64,000 nt of DNA from J038 sp034437535. GTDB taxonomy: Bacteria > Chloroflexota > Anaerolineae > Aggregatilineales > Phototrophicaceae. The position numbers and the translations under genes were made by a program. How positions within the stretch are numbered: position 1 is the first letter of the stretch; the number at the start of each line of letters is the position of its first letter. Below are positions 17,138-25,748 of the stretch, one piece after another. The stretch spans positions 1-64,000 of the forward strand of contig DAOTTZ010000108.1 in the NCBI GenBank assembly GCA_034437535.1, given 5' to 3'. The notes below the pieces were generated by a model that made no database searches, had not been told where the DNA came from, and saw only the letters and a program-made list of their open reading frames with translations.

Positions 17138-17972
17138 CAATGCGTTCTGGGTTCAGTACGATTTGAACCCCTGCTTTTTTTAGCGCGTCGATCTTCTCAT
17201 CGGCAGTGCCGTAGCCTCTTTCGATGATGGCACCAGCATGACCCATACGCCGGTCGGTCGGTGCGGTGCGACCGGCTACGAAGGCAATCACGCGCTTCGT
17301 CACCCTGGATTGTATATAATTTGCGGCGTCGATTTCCGCACGTCCGCCGATTTCACCCAGTAGAACGATGCTATCAGTCTCAGGATCGCTTTCGAACATT
17401 TCCAGAATATCCACGAATGATGTGCCCAAAACCGGATCGGCACCAATGCCGACAATCGTACTCTGGCCGATGCCGGCGTCTGATAATGTATTCACCAGAT
17501 CATACGTCAAGGCCCCGCTTTTGGAGACGACCCCGACATGACCAGGCGATGCGACCTCTACCGGAATAATGCCCAGGTTGATCTTCCCAGGTGACAATAC
17601 ACCGGGGCAATTCGGCCCTATCAGCCGACTTTCGCTATTTTTAGCATAATGATAAACGTGAAGCATATCCATGATCGGAATGCCCTCTGTGATGCAAATT
17701 ATCAGGTCAATTCCGGCATCAATGGCTTCGTAGATGGCATCTGCCGCATAGGCTGGTGGGACAAAGATAATCGACGTGTTCGCCCCGGTCGTCTCAACTG
17801 CGATCTCGACACTATCGAAGACGGGTTTACCTTCGACCCAATCTCCACCGCGCCCAGGCGACACACCGCCGACAATTTGCGTACCATAGGCGGTCATCCG
17901 TGCGGTATGATAGCGGCCACGTCGTCCGGTCATGCCTTGGATGAGAACCAACCGATCATCGGATAAAATCAT
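17121..17972 (-). CDS. sucD: Succinyl-CoA ligase, alpha subunit
   Basis: The alpha subunit of succinyl-CoA synthetase binds CoA and carries the phosphohistidine in the TCA cycle step succinyl-CoA + NDP to succinate + NTP. The 283 residues show the N-terminal LVLIQGMTGRRG Rossmann segment, GVSPGRGG, GPNCPGVLSPG, and the active-site His region GRTAPTDRRMGHAGAII. It overlaps sucC by 4 bases, giving a stoichiometric pair, and its 3' end overlaps the convergent BatE gene by 17 bases. Confidence 0.96.
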   Translation of the reverse strand: MILSDDRLVLIQGMTGRRGRYHTARMTAYGTQIVGGVSPGRGGDWVEGKPVFDSVEIAVETTGANTSIIFVPPAYAADAIYEAIDAGIDLIICITEGIPIMDMLHVYHYAKNSESRLIGPNCPGVLSPGKINLGIIPVEVASPGHVGVVSKSGALTYDLVNTLSDAGIGQSTIVGIGADPVLGTSFVDILEMFESDPETDSIVLLGEIGGRAEIDAANYIQSRVTKRVIAFVAGRTAPTDRRMGHAGAIIERGYGTADEKIDALKKAGVQIVLNPERIVTELR

Positions 17973-19120
17973 ACGGTTCCCCTGACTACCTGGATGCTGG
18001 CGGTTACTGCCTGTGTGAGGGTATCTTCTAGCCGTAACGTCGGGATGGATACATCTTGCAGAATTGCTTTACCTTCATCCGCAGATGTACCGCGCAACCG
18101 AACGATAAGCGGCTTTCGGATGGGTTTTTCTCGGTGAGATGCAATGATGCCATGTGCGACTTCGTCACATCGGGTCATGCCGCCGAAGATGTTGACCAGC
18201 AAGACCTGTACATTTGGATCTGCCCGTGTGATGTTAAAAGCCAGCTTGATCTTTTCCGGGTCAGCCCCGCCTGCTACATCCAGGAACGTCGCCGCCTGGA
18301 TCTCCCCTGCACTCACTTTATCAATCATATCCATCGTCGCCATGCCCAGGCCCGCACCGTTGACGATACAACCGATCTTGCCATCCAGCCGAATATAGGT
18401 CATACCGGCGACTCGTGCCAGCGATTCGCTCGGTATTTCTTCCGTTGTGTCTCGTAAGCCGGCCAATTCTGGCTGACGAAAGAGTGCGTTATCGTCAACG
18501 ACAATTTTGCCATCCAGGGCGATTAGTTCATCGTCAGGCGTCAAGATCAATGGATTGATCTCTAATACGGTTGCATCACTGGCGACATAACATGCATACA
18601 TCGCCTGGGCGATCTCATCGAACTTGCGATAGGTGGCGCGTGGTAAGTTTAGTGTGCTGGCAATTCGTAAGACCTGATATGACCGGAGACCGATCAAGGG
18701 TTCGATGTCTTCCTGGCAGACTGTTTCAGGATCGGCAAATGCCGCTTTCTCGACCTCAATGCCGCCAGTAGGGGAAGCGATTAAAAGCATTTTCGCCGCT
18801 TGATGATCTTGTGCGATGCCAAGAAATAACGAACGGACTGCGGGTAGATCTGGTTCGACCAGGATTTGCTCCACTTGCTGACCATTAACCGTGTAATTGA
18901 GTAATATTTCAGCAAATTTTTCCGCTTCTTCGGGCGAATCAACCCGTTGAATGCTATCTTTAAAACTCATCTGGCCGGCCTGGGCGTGTAGTAGGGCAGG
19001 CGTGCCCAAGCCCTGGACGATGTGACGGGCGGCCTGAGCGGTCGTCACGACTTCGCCAGATAAAACTGGAATATCATATTGTGCGAAGTATGCACGCACT
19101 TGATGATCGTGTAATTTCAA
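17969..19120 (-). CDS. sucC: Succinyl-CoA ligase, beta subunit
   Basis: The beta subunit carries the ATP-grasp domain and the succinate site. At 383 residues it has the family length. Visible features are the ATP-grasp start MKLHDHQVRAYFAQYDIPV, EINPLILTPDDELIALDGKI (metal-binding Glu/Asn and Asp), and GCIVNGAGLGMATMD with LDVAGGADPEKI. The start is TTG at 19120 with GGAG 7 bases upstream. It lies 16 bases downstream of a DUF503 gene and runs into sucD, so the three genes are probably one transcript. Confidence 0.96.
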   Translation of the reverse strand: MKLHDHQVRAYFAQYDIPVLSGEVVTTAQAARHIVQGLGTPALLHAQAGQMSFKDSIQRVDSPEEAEKFAEILLNYTVNGQQVEQILVEPDLPAVRSLFLGIAQDHQAAKMLLIASPTGGIEVEKAAFADPETVCQEDIEPLIGLRSYQVLRIASTLNLPRATYRKFDEIAQAMYACYVASDATVLEINPLILTPDDELIALDGKIVVDDNALFRQPELAGLRDTTEEIPSESLARVAGMTYIRLDGKIGCIVNGAGLGMATMDMIDKVSAGEIQAATFLDVAGGADPEKIKLAFNITRADPNVQVLLVNIFGGMTRCDEVAHGIIASHREKPIRKPLIVRLRGTSADEGKAILQDVSIPTLRLEDTLTQAVTASIQVVRGTV

Positions 19121-19136
19121 AATTCCGCTCCATCCG

Positions 19137-19436
19137 CTATAAGATCTCGATATGCTCGCGTGTAATCATGGCATCTGGGAATTCGTCTTCAACAAGTTTA
19201 ATGGCCGCTCGAATCACCTTCTCTGAATGTGCGCTAGAATTACTTACACTGACGAAAGCAATCGTGGCTGATTGCCATACATCATGCTGGTCGATCTCTG
19301 AGCAGGCGACATTTAACTTTTTCGTCAAACGATTAATCAATGGTCGGATGACTGATCGTTTTTCTTTTAATGACCGAACTCCTGACAGATGGATCTCCAA
19401 TTGCCCCAGACCAATCATAGCATTTTTTGTCGTCAT
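19137..19436 (-). CDS. DUF503/YlxP family protein
   Basis: A 99-residue protein of the DUF503 (YlxP-like) family, identified by LEIHLSGVRSLKEKRSVIRP and the spaced VACSEIDQHDVWQ and ATIAFVSVSNSS stretches. Family members are often near infB/rbfA and are thought to act in RNA or ribosome biology, but a function is not established. Here it precedes sucC, an unusual place. The ATG at 19436 has only a weak RBS; a later ATG (residue 7) is an alternative start. Confidence 0.88.
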   Translation of the reverse strand: MTTKNAMIGLGQLEIHLSGVRSLKEKRSVIRPLINRLTKKLNVACSEIDQHDVWQSATIAFVSVSNSSAHSEKVIRAAIKLVEDEFPDAMITREHIEIL

Positions 19437-19529
19437 ACATTCACCATCGTTTTTAAAATTTAGGCAGGTTGTGTATACTGTTTGGCAAGTCTGATATTAT
19501 TATAGTGCATCCCAAATCGGGGGAGCGAT

Positions 19530-21143
19530 ATGCAAAAAATTCGCACATTGATGATTTTTGTCATTCTGCTCTTGCTGGGTACCTTGCAAGTGATGGCCCA
19601 GGAAGAAGAAAATCTGTTATCCAATCCAGGGTTTGAAGGAACATTCGTCGAACAGGGGGGGGAGCCAGTGCGGCTTGTCGCAGAGGATTGGACAGCCTGG
19701 AACATCTCTCGCCAGCCAGATACAGAACCCTGGCAAAACCGGCAACCCATCTATGAACCAGCCGCGCCAGATACATCCCGCATCCGCAACGGGCAAAACG
19801 CGCAATTATTTTATAATGATACGTTCTGGGCACATACTGCCGGCCTGTATCAACAAGTTGACGGTATCGAACCGGGGACAGAATTGCGGTTCAACGTTTA
19901 CGTTTACGTGTGGTCGTCCAGCTTTAATGACCGGGGAAACAGCGAACAACCGGGTGATGTTGAAATCGAAGTCGGTATTGATCCTAATGGCGGGACAGAT
20001 CCGCTCAGCAATGACATTGTCTGGTCAATTCCACTGGTCAATGCTTATGATGCCTACCGTCCATACAGCCAGATCGCAACAGCGACCAATGACACAGTAA
20101 CAGTCTGGGTCAAATCAACCGTCGGCTTCCCGGTGCAGAACACTTATGTCTATGTGGATGATGCGACATTAGCGGAAACAGTCGGCGTGGTGCCAGATGA
20201 CACCGATGAACCTGAAGCGACATCAACCCAACTTGCGACGAATACACCGGACCCAACACCGACACTGGAAGGCCCAACTGAGACGCCGGTTCCCACCAAT
20301 ACGCCACAGCCCACCGCAACAGCGGTTCCGCCGACAAATACAGCAGTTCCACCGACGAATACACCGGATGAAGACCCGACCCCGACCCGCGAAGGCGCGA
20401 CCAACACCCCCATTCCGACCATTACACCAGTCGGCGACAATATTGCGATCCCGCAACCATCGGCAACCCCGGCGCCAACTGAAACACCGGAAACTGAAGA
20501 AGATGACGATCCACCTTCGACCGACGATGATGTTAACTTCCGTGATACGATTAACTACGAAGTGCGCCGGGGTGATACTGTAGGCCGGCTTGCCGCGCTT
20601 TATGGGAGTACAATCGACGCGATCAACGGTGCAAACGACCTCAACGAGGATAATCTGATCTTTGTTGGGCAAGAACTCATCATTCCGGTGCCATTAGCCG
20701 CGCCAGCAACATCTACGCCATCGCCAACACCGATTCCCAGTGCGACCCCGGAGATTATCTACGATGCAACCGCACCGGCAACTGGCGGTACAAACGCGAC
20801 GACCAGCGTTTCAAGCGTCTACATCGTGAATCGTGGTGATACGCTTTCGACTATTGCGTCCCGCTTTAACACAACCATTCAATCTATTGCAGAAGCCAAT
20901 GGAATCGTCAATATCAACCGCATCTTTGCCGGACAGCGGTTAGTGATCCCAGGGACGACCGTTAATATTCAACCGCCAGCTAATGTTGTACCCGCCCCCA
21001 CACGAGCCTATGTGGTGCGACCAGGGGATACATTGTATCGTATCAGCCTGGCATTTGGTGTGCCGATCACGGATATTGCACTGGCAAACAACATCGTCAA
21101 CCGGAATTTGATCTTCAGCGATGAAACCCTGCAAATTCCATGA
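19530..21143 (+). CDS. Exported LysM protein with carbohydrate-binding-like N-domain and Thr/Pro linker
   Basis: A 537-residue secreted protein. The signal peptide covers residues 1-24. Residues 27-215 look like a jelly-roll carbohydrate-binding module (LLSNPGFEG start, then GLYQQVDGIEPGTELRFNVY). Residues 218-333 are a Thr/Pro-rich linker of the kind common in Chloroflexota. Three LysM domains follow (about 342-386, 430-474, 493-537), each with RGDT/PGDT and IxxGQ/IFSDE-type ends. LysM domains bind peptidoglycan, so the protein is likely wall-associated. The ATG has a strong GGGGGAG RBS. It overlaps the DUF192 gene by 4 bases. Confidence 0.9.
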   Translation: MQKIRTLMIFVILLLLGTLQVMAQEEENLLSNPGFEGTFVEQGGEPVRLVAEDWTAWNISRQPDTEPWQNRQPIYEPAAPDTSRIRNGQNAQLFYNDTFWAHTAGLYQQVDGIEPGTELRFNVYVYVWSSSFNDRGNSEQPGDVEIEVGIDPNGGTDPLSNDIVWSIPLVNAYDAYRPYSQIATATNDTVTVWVKSTVGFPVQNTYVYVDDATLAETVGVVPDDTDEPEATSTQLATNTPDPTPTLEGPTETPVPTNTPQPTATAVPPTNTAVPPTNTPDEDPTPTREGATNTPIPTITPVGDNIAIPQPSATPAPTETPETEEDDDPPSTDDDVNFRDTINYEVRRGDTVGRLAALYGSTIDAINGANDLNEDNLIFVGQELIIPVPLAAPATSTPSPTPIPSATPEIIYDATAPATGGTNATTSVSSVYIVNRGDTLSTIASRFNTTIQSIAEANGIVNINRIFAGQRLVIPGTTVNIQPPANVVPAPTRAYVVRPGDTLYRISLAFGVPITDIALANNIVNRNLIFSDETLQIP

Positions 21144-21520
21144 GCGATAATTGGCGCATCCTGAAGAATACGACGACGCAAGACACCATTTTGCCCCGTG
21201 TGAAATGGTGTGCGTCTTTTTGGTGTAAATTGCGTGGGCTGATGTTCCGGCGGCATCTACCAGCCGGTGAGGGTTTGCTTTTCGTAGAAGGGCGCGAATC
21301 TCGCCAGGGCAGTGCGATCCACATGCTCTTTATGTTTCTGACAATTGGTGTAGTATGGTTAGATAAAGACGGGCGCGTCGTCGATAAGAAGCTTGCAAAG
21401 CCCTGGCGGCCCATTTACACTCCCCAGGCTCCAGCGCAATATTTCATCGAGGCGAACCCAGATATTCTGGATCGGGTAGCTGTTGGGGATGTTTTGCAAT
21501 TTGATGAGACGGCAACTTAA
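21140..21520 (+). CDS. DUF192 family protein
   Basis: A 126-residue DUF192 protein. The family pattern is visible as CKLRGLMFRR, then GEGLLFVEG, then the core HMLFMFLTIGVVWLDKDGRV and a final VGDVLQFD. DUF192 proteins are small beta-barrel proteins of unclear function, often exported, although this one has no signal peptide. It is translationally coupled to the upstream LysM gene (ATGA) and overlaps the following LysM/M23 gene by 17 bases, so it is probably part of a cell-wall-related transcript. Confidence 0.9.
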   Translation: MSDNWRILKNTTTQDTILPRVKWCASFWCKLRGLMFRRHLPAGEGLLFVEGRESRQGSAIHMLFMFLTIGVVWLDKDGRVVDKKLAKPWRPIYTPQAPAQYFIEANPDILDRVAVGDVLQFDETAT

Positions 21521-22952
21521 TGTCTGGTTAGTCTGCTTGCTTATGGTTGGGATTCTTGGTGTTGCATCCGCCCAGGAGCAACCAGACCCCGACTCTGACA
21601 CGAATGTTTTAGTTCATATTGTTCAACGGGGCGAAACACTCTTTCGGATTGCGGAAGATTACAATCTGACGACTGACCAGATCGCGGTTGCCAATGGTAT
21701 TGCCGCTGTCGATAGCATTCAAGTCGGGCAACGCCTTTTAATCCCAATAGCGGGTGCTTCGCAACTGATCGAAGCTACCGATCCCTCATTCCCTACACAC
21801 CAGATCAAACCCGGTGAGACCTTACAAAGTATCGCAGAATTTTACGGTTTGACCGTCAATGACTTGATCGCCTGGAACGCGATTGATAATCCAGATCGAA
21901 TCATAATCGGCCAGACATTGGATCTGGTATCCCGTACACAACCGCCGGTTAGTGAGACAAGCCCGCTGAATATTTTGCATGTCGTGCAGAGCGGCGAAAC
22001 CTTATTCGGCATTGCCACAACGTACAATGTAGCACTTGACGCGATCCGCGAGGTGAACGACCTGACCGAAGATTCTCTGATCTTCGCCGGTCAGGAATTG
22101 ATTATCCCAGGGGGGCGGCCACAGACGCCAGATGGCGCACGCGACCTACCAGACTTCATCACCGGGTTAGTCATGAATCCACTCACGTTGACTGAAGGCC
22201 GCACAGGTCGCCTTCAACTGGGAACAACGGATTTTTCCTCTGTGGCTGGAACCTTTTTAGGGCGTGCGCTCAACGTTATATCGCAAGAAAACAACACAAT
22301 TCATTACGTGTTGCTACCGGTACCGGTTTTTACCGAAGCAGGTATCTACCCATTAGAGATTTCCGTTGCTTATGCGGACGGACGAACAACCGTGATCCCG
22401 CTGAACGTCGAAATTGTAGCTGGGAATTATGGAAGCCAGGCCATCACCCTGCCGGAAGATCGCGCAGAATTACTGGCACCGGCTGTAGAAAGTAATGAAC
22501 TTGATATTTTGCGTAACCTCACCAGCCCAGTCACAATTGAGCGTCACTTTGCCGGGAGCATGAGCTTGCCAGCGGCGGCGGCCATGAATGCGCCTTTTGG
22601 CGCGATCCGCTCTTATAACGGCGGTGCGTTTGACCGTTTTCACAGTGGATCTGATTTTGCGGGTGGACCTGGAACACCGGTGTACGCGACAGCACCGGGG
22701 CGTGTGGTTCTGGCCGATGTCCTTAATATTCGTGGCATTTCAGTCGTCATCGATCATGGTTGGGGCGTTTACACCAATTATTCGCACTTATCCGAACGAC
22801 TGGTGCAACTGGGAGATTTTGTCGATACCGGGCAAATCATCGGAACAGTGGGCAACTCTGGCCGGGCGACGGGGGCACATTTGCACTGGGAATTGTGGGT
22901 AAATGGGGTTCCGGTTGACCCGATGCAATGGGTCATCGAAACGTTTCCTTAG
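21504..22952 (+). CDS. LysM plus M23 peptidase (cell-wall endopeptidase-like)
   Basis: A secreted protein of about 482 residues: a signal peptide (ending near VASAQ), three LysM domains (about residues 37-81, 98-142, 159-202), a beta-rich middle region, and a C-terminal M23 (LytM) zinc peptidase domain. The zinc ligands are present: His and Asp in HSGSDFAGG and HLHWEL near the end. It probably cleaves peptidoglycan cross-bridges or acts as an amidase activator. I chose the ATG at 21504, which begins the signal peptide; a TTG seven codons upstream is the alternative. An intrinsic terminator follows the stop. Confidence 0.92.
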   Translation: MRRQLNVWLVCLLMVGILGVASAQEQPDPDSDTNVLVHIVQRGETLFRIAEDYNLTTDQIAVANGIAAVDSIQVGQRLLIPIAGASQLIEATDPSFPTHQIKPGETLQSIAEFYGLTVNDLIAWNAIDNPDRIIIGQTLDLVSRTQPPVSETSPLNILHVVQSGETLFGIATTYNVALDAIREVNDLTEDSLIFAGQELIIPGGRPQTPDGARDLPDFITGLVMNPLTLTEGRTGRLQLGTTDFSSVAGTFLGRALNVISQENNTIHYVLLPVPVFTEAGIYPLEISVAYADGRTTVIPLNVEIVAGNYGSQAITLPEDRAELLAPAVESNELDILRNLTSPVTIERHFAGSMSLPAAAAMNAPFGAIRSYNGGAFDRFHSGSDFAGGPGTPVYATAPGRVVLADVLNIRGISVVIDHGWGVYTNYSHLSERLVQLGDFVDTGQIIGTVGNSGRATGAHLHWELWVNGVPVDPMQWVIETFP

Positions 22953-22964
22953 CGTGTGAAAATC

Positions 22965-22999
22965 GAGAGCCGCCCTTACATCAAAAGCGGCTCTCTGTT
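22965..22999. terminator. Bidirectional intrinsic terminator between the LysM/M23 gene and the convergent membrane gene
   Basis: GAGAGCCGC (22965-22973) pairs perfectly with GCGGCTCTC (22987-22995) around a 13-base loop. TGTTT follows on the plus strand and, on the minus strand, GATTTTC. It lies between two convergent stop codons. Confidence 0.75.
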
Positions 23000-23010
23000 T
23001 GACTCAATCG

Positions 23011-24177
23011 TCAGTGATCGATCTTGTAGTACGCGCCGTCGAGTGCTTCGAAATTGGTGAACAAGAAATGATCGTGGTAATAGTGTATCCACAAGAACGA
23101 TAGGATCGCGGTGTAATAAGCGACATCAAATCGCCAGTTCGCCAATTGGGTCGGATCACCCTCCAGGCCCAATGCAGACCCCGGTGTGATGACATGCGCC
23201 ATCGCATAAACGACCAGGAAGATCGCCGCAGATCCGATCAGCATGATCGTACTTAGCAGATACAACCCGCGTGAGTCCTTCATCTTGCTAAAGCGTGATA
23301 CCAGCGGAGCATCTTGATCCAGTTGGCCCATTTCCTGCTTGATTTTGATGATATAAAACGTGATTGCCAGATATTGGAACGAATGCCAGGTATTCAGCCC
23401 CTGGAATGCGGTATCCAGATTAGGCAGAGCCGGCATGGTGAAGGCGATGGCAACGGTAAACGAGATAAATACGGTCTTGGGGATATTGAGAATGCCATCA
23501 CGATATTCCTGCCAGGATTTGATGATATACGCCGTTAGCGCAACACCGAATATGCCAGCCATCGTGAGGAACAACCATGTTTGTTCGAAAACATCCGGGA
23601 TAACGCGAGTCAGGTCATTAACACCCACATCGAAAGACCCCTGGCTGATCTTGAAGGCCGCCATCGGGAACAAGCAGGTGAGCACAACAGCATAATCAAT
23701 GAACCGGGAACGCATACTAATCGCGCTGTTCTTGCGAACGTAGTTATGTTCTTTGTGGTTGTATAGCTCAACGATGTACGTCACCTGATGAAGCACATGC
23801 AACGCCGCCCAAAAGAAAAACACGGTAAGCAGAAGCGTCAGGTTCAAGAACGCCATCGATACAACGACAATCGGAATGATAATCGATGATCGAAGCAACA
23901 TCGGGTATTGCTTCTTAAACTCATCATCTAGCCCGGTTCTTAAGAACGTTGACATCATGTGCGGGCCACCGATGGCGACGGCGACAAAGCCATTTACCAG
24001 ATTACGACTTAGATCATCATCCAGGCCAAATTGCACACCCAACAGATAAACCAGGTAGGGCAGTGGGACGACAATGACGCTAAACGTGATATAGATTAAG
24101 TCCCAACGTCGGTTACGAAGCCACATACCTTCATTTTCGGCACGGGTTTCTGTCATCGGCGCGGTAGAAACACTCAT
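23011..24177 (-). CDS. His-rich polytopic membrane protein of unknown function
   Basis: A 388-residue integral membrane protein with about 8-9 hydrophobic segments. Histidines cluster at or in membrane segments: GGPHMM (His73), LHVLHQVTY (His127, His130), YNHKEH (His141, His144), NTWHSFQYL (His265), His328, and IHYYHDHFLF (His365, His368, His370). Such patterns are typical of membrane metal or haem enzymes (for example carotenoid-cleaving Blh/Brp types or membrane hydroxylases), but I cannot assign a family. AAAGG precedes the ATG. It lies downstream of tdk on the same strand, with an 81-base gap. Confidence 0.8.
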   Translation of the reverse strand: MSVSTAPMTETRAENEGMWLRNRRWDLIYITFSVIVVPLPYLVYLLGVQFGLDDDLSRNLVNGFVAVAIGGPHMMSTFLRTGLDDEFKKQYPMLLRSSIIIPIVVVSMAFLNLTLLLTVFFFWAALHVLHQVTYIVELYNHKEHNYVRKNSAISMRSRFIDYAVVLTCLFPMAAFKISQGSFDVGVNDLTRVIPDVFEQTWLFLTMAGIFGVALTAYIIKSWQEYRDGILNIPKTVFISFTVAIAFTMPALPNLDTAFQGLNTWHSFQYLAITFYIIKIKQEMGQLDQDAPLVSRFSKMKDSRGLYLLSTIMLIGSAAIFLVVYAMAHVITPGSALGLEGDPTQLANWRFDVAYYTAILSFLWIHYYHDHFLFTNFEALDGAYYKIDH

Positions 24178-24258
24178 GTGTTTATTAGCCTTTCTTTAAC
24201 ATCTTCCACATTACACAATAACACGACAACCGTAGATTGGTTGTGCTTTAGCTCTTTA

Positions 24259-24825
24259 TTAAATCACGATATGGTGTTTTCGGCAACGTGCTTCGTAAGC
24301 TTCGCTGGCTCCCACCATAATAATCGGATCATTGTAGTTGGCTGGTTCGCCGTTGACTAGTCGTTGTGTACGAGAAGCGGCTTCACCACAAATCACACAG
24401 ATGGCATGTAACTTGGTTACATCTTCTGCCCGGCACATCAGTTGGGGGATCGGCCCGAAGGCTTCGCCGCGAAAATCGAGATCAAGCCCCGCCAGGATCA
24501 CACGGAGACCATTATCTGCCAGTTGCTCGACAATCTCAATGATTTCATCGTCAAAAAATTGCACTTCATCAACCGCGACAACGGTTGTCGTCTGGCGTAG
24601 ATGCGTCAGAATATCACGCGAGCATTCAATCGGCTTCGCGTCAAATTGTTGGCCATCATGACTGCTGACAGAGCGTAGCGCGTAGCGGTCATCAATTTTA
24701 GGTTTAAATACTTGAACCTCTTGCTTGGCGATGGTTGCCCGGCGTACACGTCGAATTAACTCTTCTGTCTTGCCGCAGAACATGCTCCCGCAGATCAACT
24801 CGACACGTCCGTTATGATGAATCAT
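24259..24825 (-). CDS. tdk: Thymidine kinase
   Basis: Thymidine kinase (type II, TK1-like) phosphorylates thymidine to dTMP in nucleotide salvage. The 188 residues show the P-loop GSMFCGKTEEL, the metal-binding DEVQFF motif, a lasso and zinc-site Cys pair (CVICG) with the final CRKHH, and the substrate-loop YEARC. Start: ATG at 24825 with GGGGGAG just upstream. It follows the L31 terminator by 28 bases, so expression may rely on read-through or on a promoter overlapping that hairpin. Confidence 0.96.
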   Translation of the reverse strand: MIHHNGRVELICGSMFCGKTEELIRRVRRATIAKQEVQVFKPKIDDRYALRSVSSHDGQQFDAKPIECSRDILTHLRQTTTVVAVDEVQFFDDEIIEIVEQLADNGLRVILAGLDLDFRGEAFGPIPQLMCRAEDVTKLHAICVICGEAASRTQRLVNGEPANYNDPIIMVGASEAYEARCRKHHIVI

Positions 24826-24853
24826 CGCTCCCCCTTTTTGTTCTGTAGAATAG

Positions 24854-24886
24854 AAAAGCAGTCATACCGAGTGCATGACTGCTTTT
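24854..24886 (-). terminator. Intrinsic terminator after the L21-L27-L31 genes
   Basis: AAAAGCAGTCAT (24854-24865) pairs perfectly with ATGACTGCTTTT (24875-24886) around a 9-base loop. Read on the minus strand the stem ends in a T-rich stretch (TTTTCTATT), just after the L31 stop at 24906. Confidence 0.8.
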
Positions 24887-24905
24887 AAGATTGTACGATT
24901 CGGCT

Positions 24906-25367
24906 TTACGATTCAGACGGTACGTCGTAACCCCGGTTACGTAACATTTTCTTCAGATCGCTCAAGACCTTCTGCCCGATGCCTTGAAGATCAAGAATGC
25001 CATCATCACCGTTTTCGTTTAGCACGTTGAAGAAATCCTGAACGGTGTTGATGCCGTTTTCGGTCAGGATGTTGGTGAAACGTGCGTTGATGTCCAGCTC
25101 CGATAATTCCATATTGAGCGGAGTCTTGGCCGCTTCACGCGCTTCCACTTCGGCGTTCTTCTCATCCCGCTTTTGCAGGCGGCGCATAAATTGATCGTAA
25201 CGGCCTTCAGTGTCAACAATGCGTTGTTCGCCGGTAAAAAACGGATGGCAGGCGGAACAAATATCGGTACGAATTTCTTCGACAGTCGCGCCCGTTGTCC
25301 AGGTGTTGCCACACGCACAGACAACCGTTGCCTCCGGATACCATTCCGGATGGAGATCTTTTTTCAT
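24906..25367 (-). CDS. rpmE: Ribosomal protein L31 fused to an RNA-polymerase-alpha-CTD-like domain
   Basis: A 153-residue protein, about twice the usual L31 length. Residues 1-72 are a zinc-type L31: MKKDLHPEW start, Cys17 and Cys19 (CACG), Cys37 and Cys40 (CSACHPFFTG), EGRYDQF. A charged linker follows. Residues 86-148 match the C-terminal domain of the RNA polymerase alpha subunit: ELSELDINARFTNIL parallels its first helix, INTVQDFF its second, and LQGIGQKVLSDLKKMLRNRG its helix-hairpin-helix end. In alpha this domain binds DNA and activators. The fusion is the last gene of L21-L27-L31 and is followed by a terminator. The extension's role is unknown. Confidence 0.93.
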   Translation of the reverse strand: MKKDLHPEWYPEATVVCACGNTWTTGATVEEIRTDICSACHPFFTGEQRIVDTEGRYDQFMRRLQKRDEKNAEVEAREAAKTPLNMELSELDINARFTNILTENGINTVQDFFNVLNENGDDGILDLQGIGQKVLSDLKKMLRNRGYDVPSES

Positions 25368-25390
25368 CTGGTGTTACTCCTCTGAGTCTG

Positions 25391-25421
25391 CATCACGGCC
25401 CTGAGGCAGGGTAGCGTGATG
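25391..25421 (-). other. Intercistronic hairpin between L27 and L31
   Basis: CATCACG (25391-25397) pairs with CGTGATG (25415-25421), and inside it GCCCTG pairs with CAGGGT around an AGG loop. No T-run follows on the minus strand, so it is not a classical terminator. It may set relative translation or mRNA stability of L31 or bind a regulatory protein; none of this is shown. Confidence 0.45.
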
Positions 25422-25434
25422 GATATACGGTTAG

Positions 25435-25728
25435 TTAGTCGCCAGCCTGGGCCGACGGTGCATCAGATACTTCTGGATAAACGCTGATGCGCTTTTGACC
25501 TTTGCGGCCACGCATACGCTCAAAGACCACCACACCTTCCGCTTTAGCAAATAGTGTATGATCTTTGCCAATGCCCACATTTTCACCCGGGTGGAACTTG
25601 GTGCCGCGCTGGCGCACGATGATGTTCCCCGGTATGACATATTGCCCACCGAAACGCTTCACACCCAGGCGTTTCGAATTGCTATCGCGACCATTACTGG
25701 TAGAGCCGCCACCTTTTTTATGAGCCAT
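25435..25728 (-). CDS. rpmA: Ribosomal protein L27
   Basis: L27 sits near the peptidyl-transferase centre of the 50S subunit. The 97 residues begin MAHKKGGGSTSNGRDSN and continue LGVKRFGGQYV, the highly conserved N-terminus (no cleavable Firmicutes-type extension). The C-terminal tail (SDAPSAQAGD) is a short acidic extension. It is in the standard L21-L27 order, 20 bases downstream of L21. Confidence 0.98.
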   Translation of the reverse strand: MAHKKGGGSTSNGRDSNSKRLGVKRFGGQYVIPGNIIVRQRGTKFHPGENVGIGKDHTLFAKAEGVVVFERMRGRKGQKRISVYPEVSDAPSAQAGD

Positions 25729-25748
25729 GAGAACTTATCCCTTCTCAA

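Noticed and set aside
20197..20672. Open frames on both strands in the Thr/Pro-rich stretch
   Set aside because: They are out-of-frame readings of the low-complexity linker of the LysM protein (218-333), with no RBS or domain of their own.
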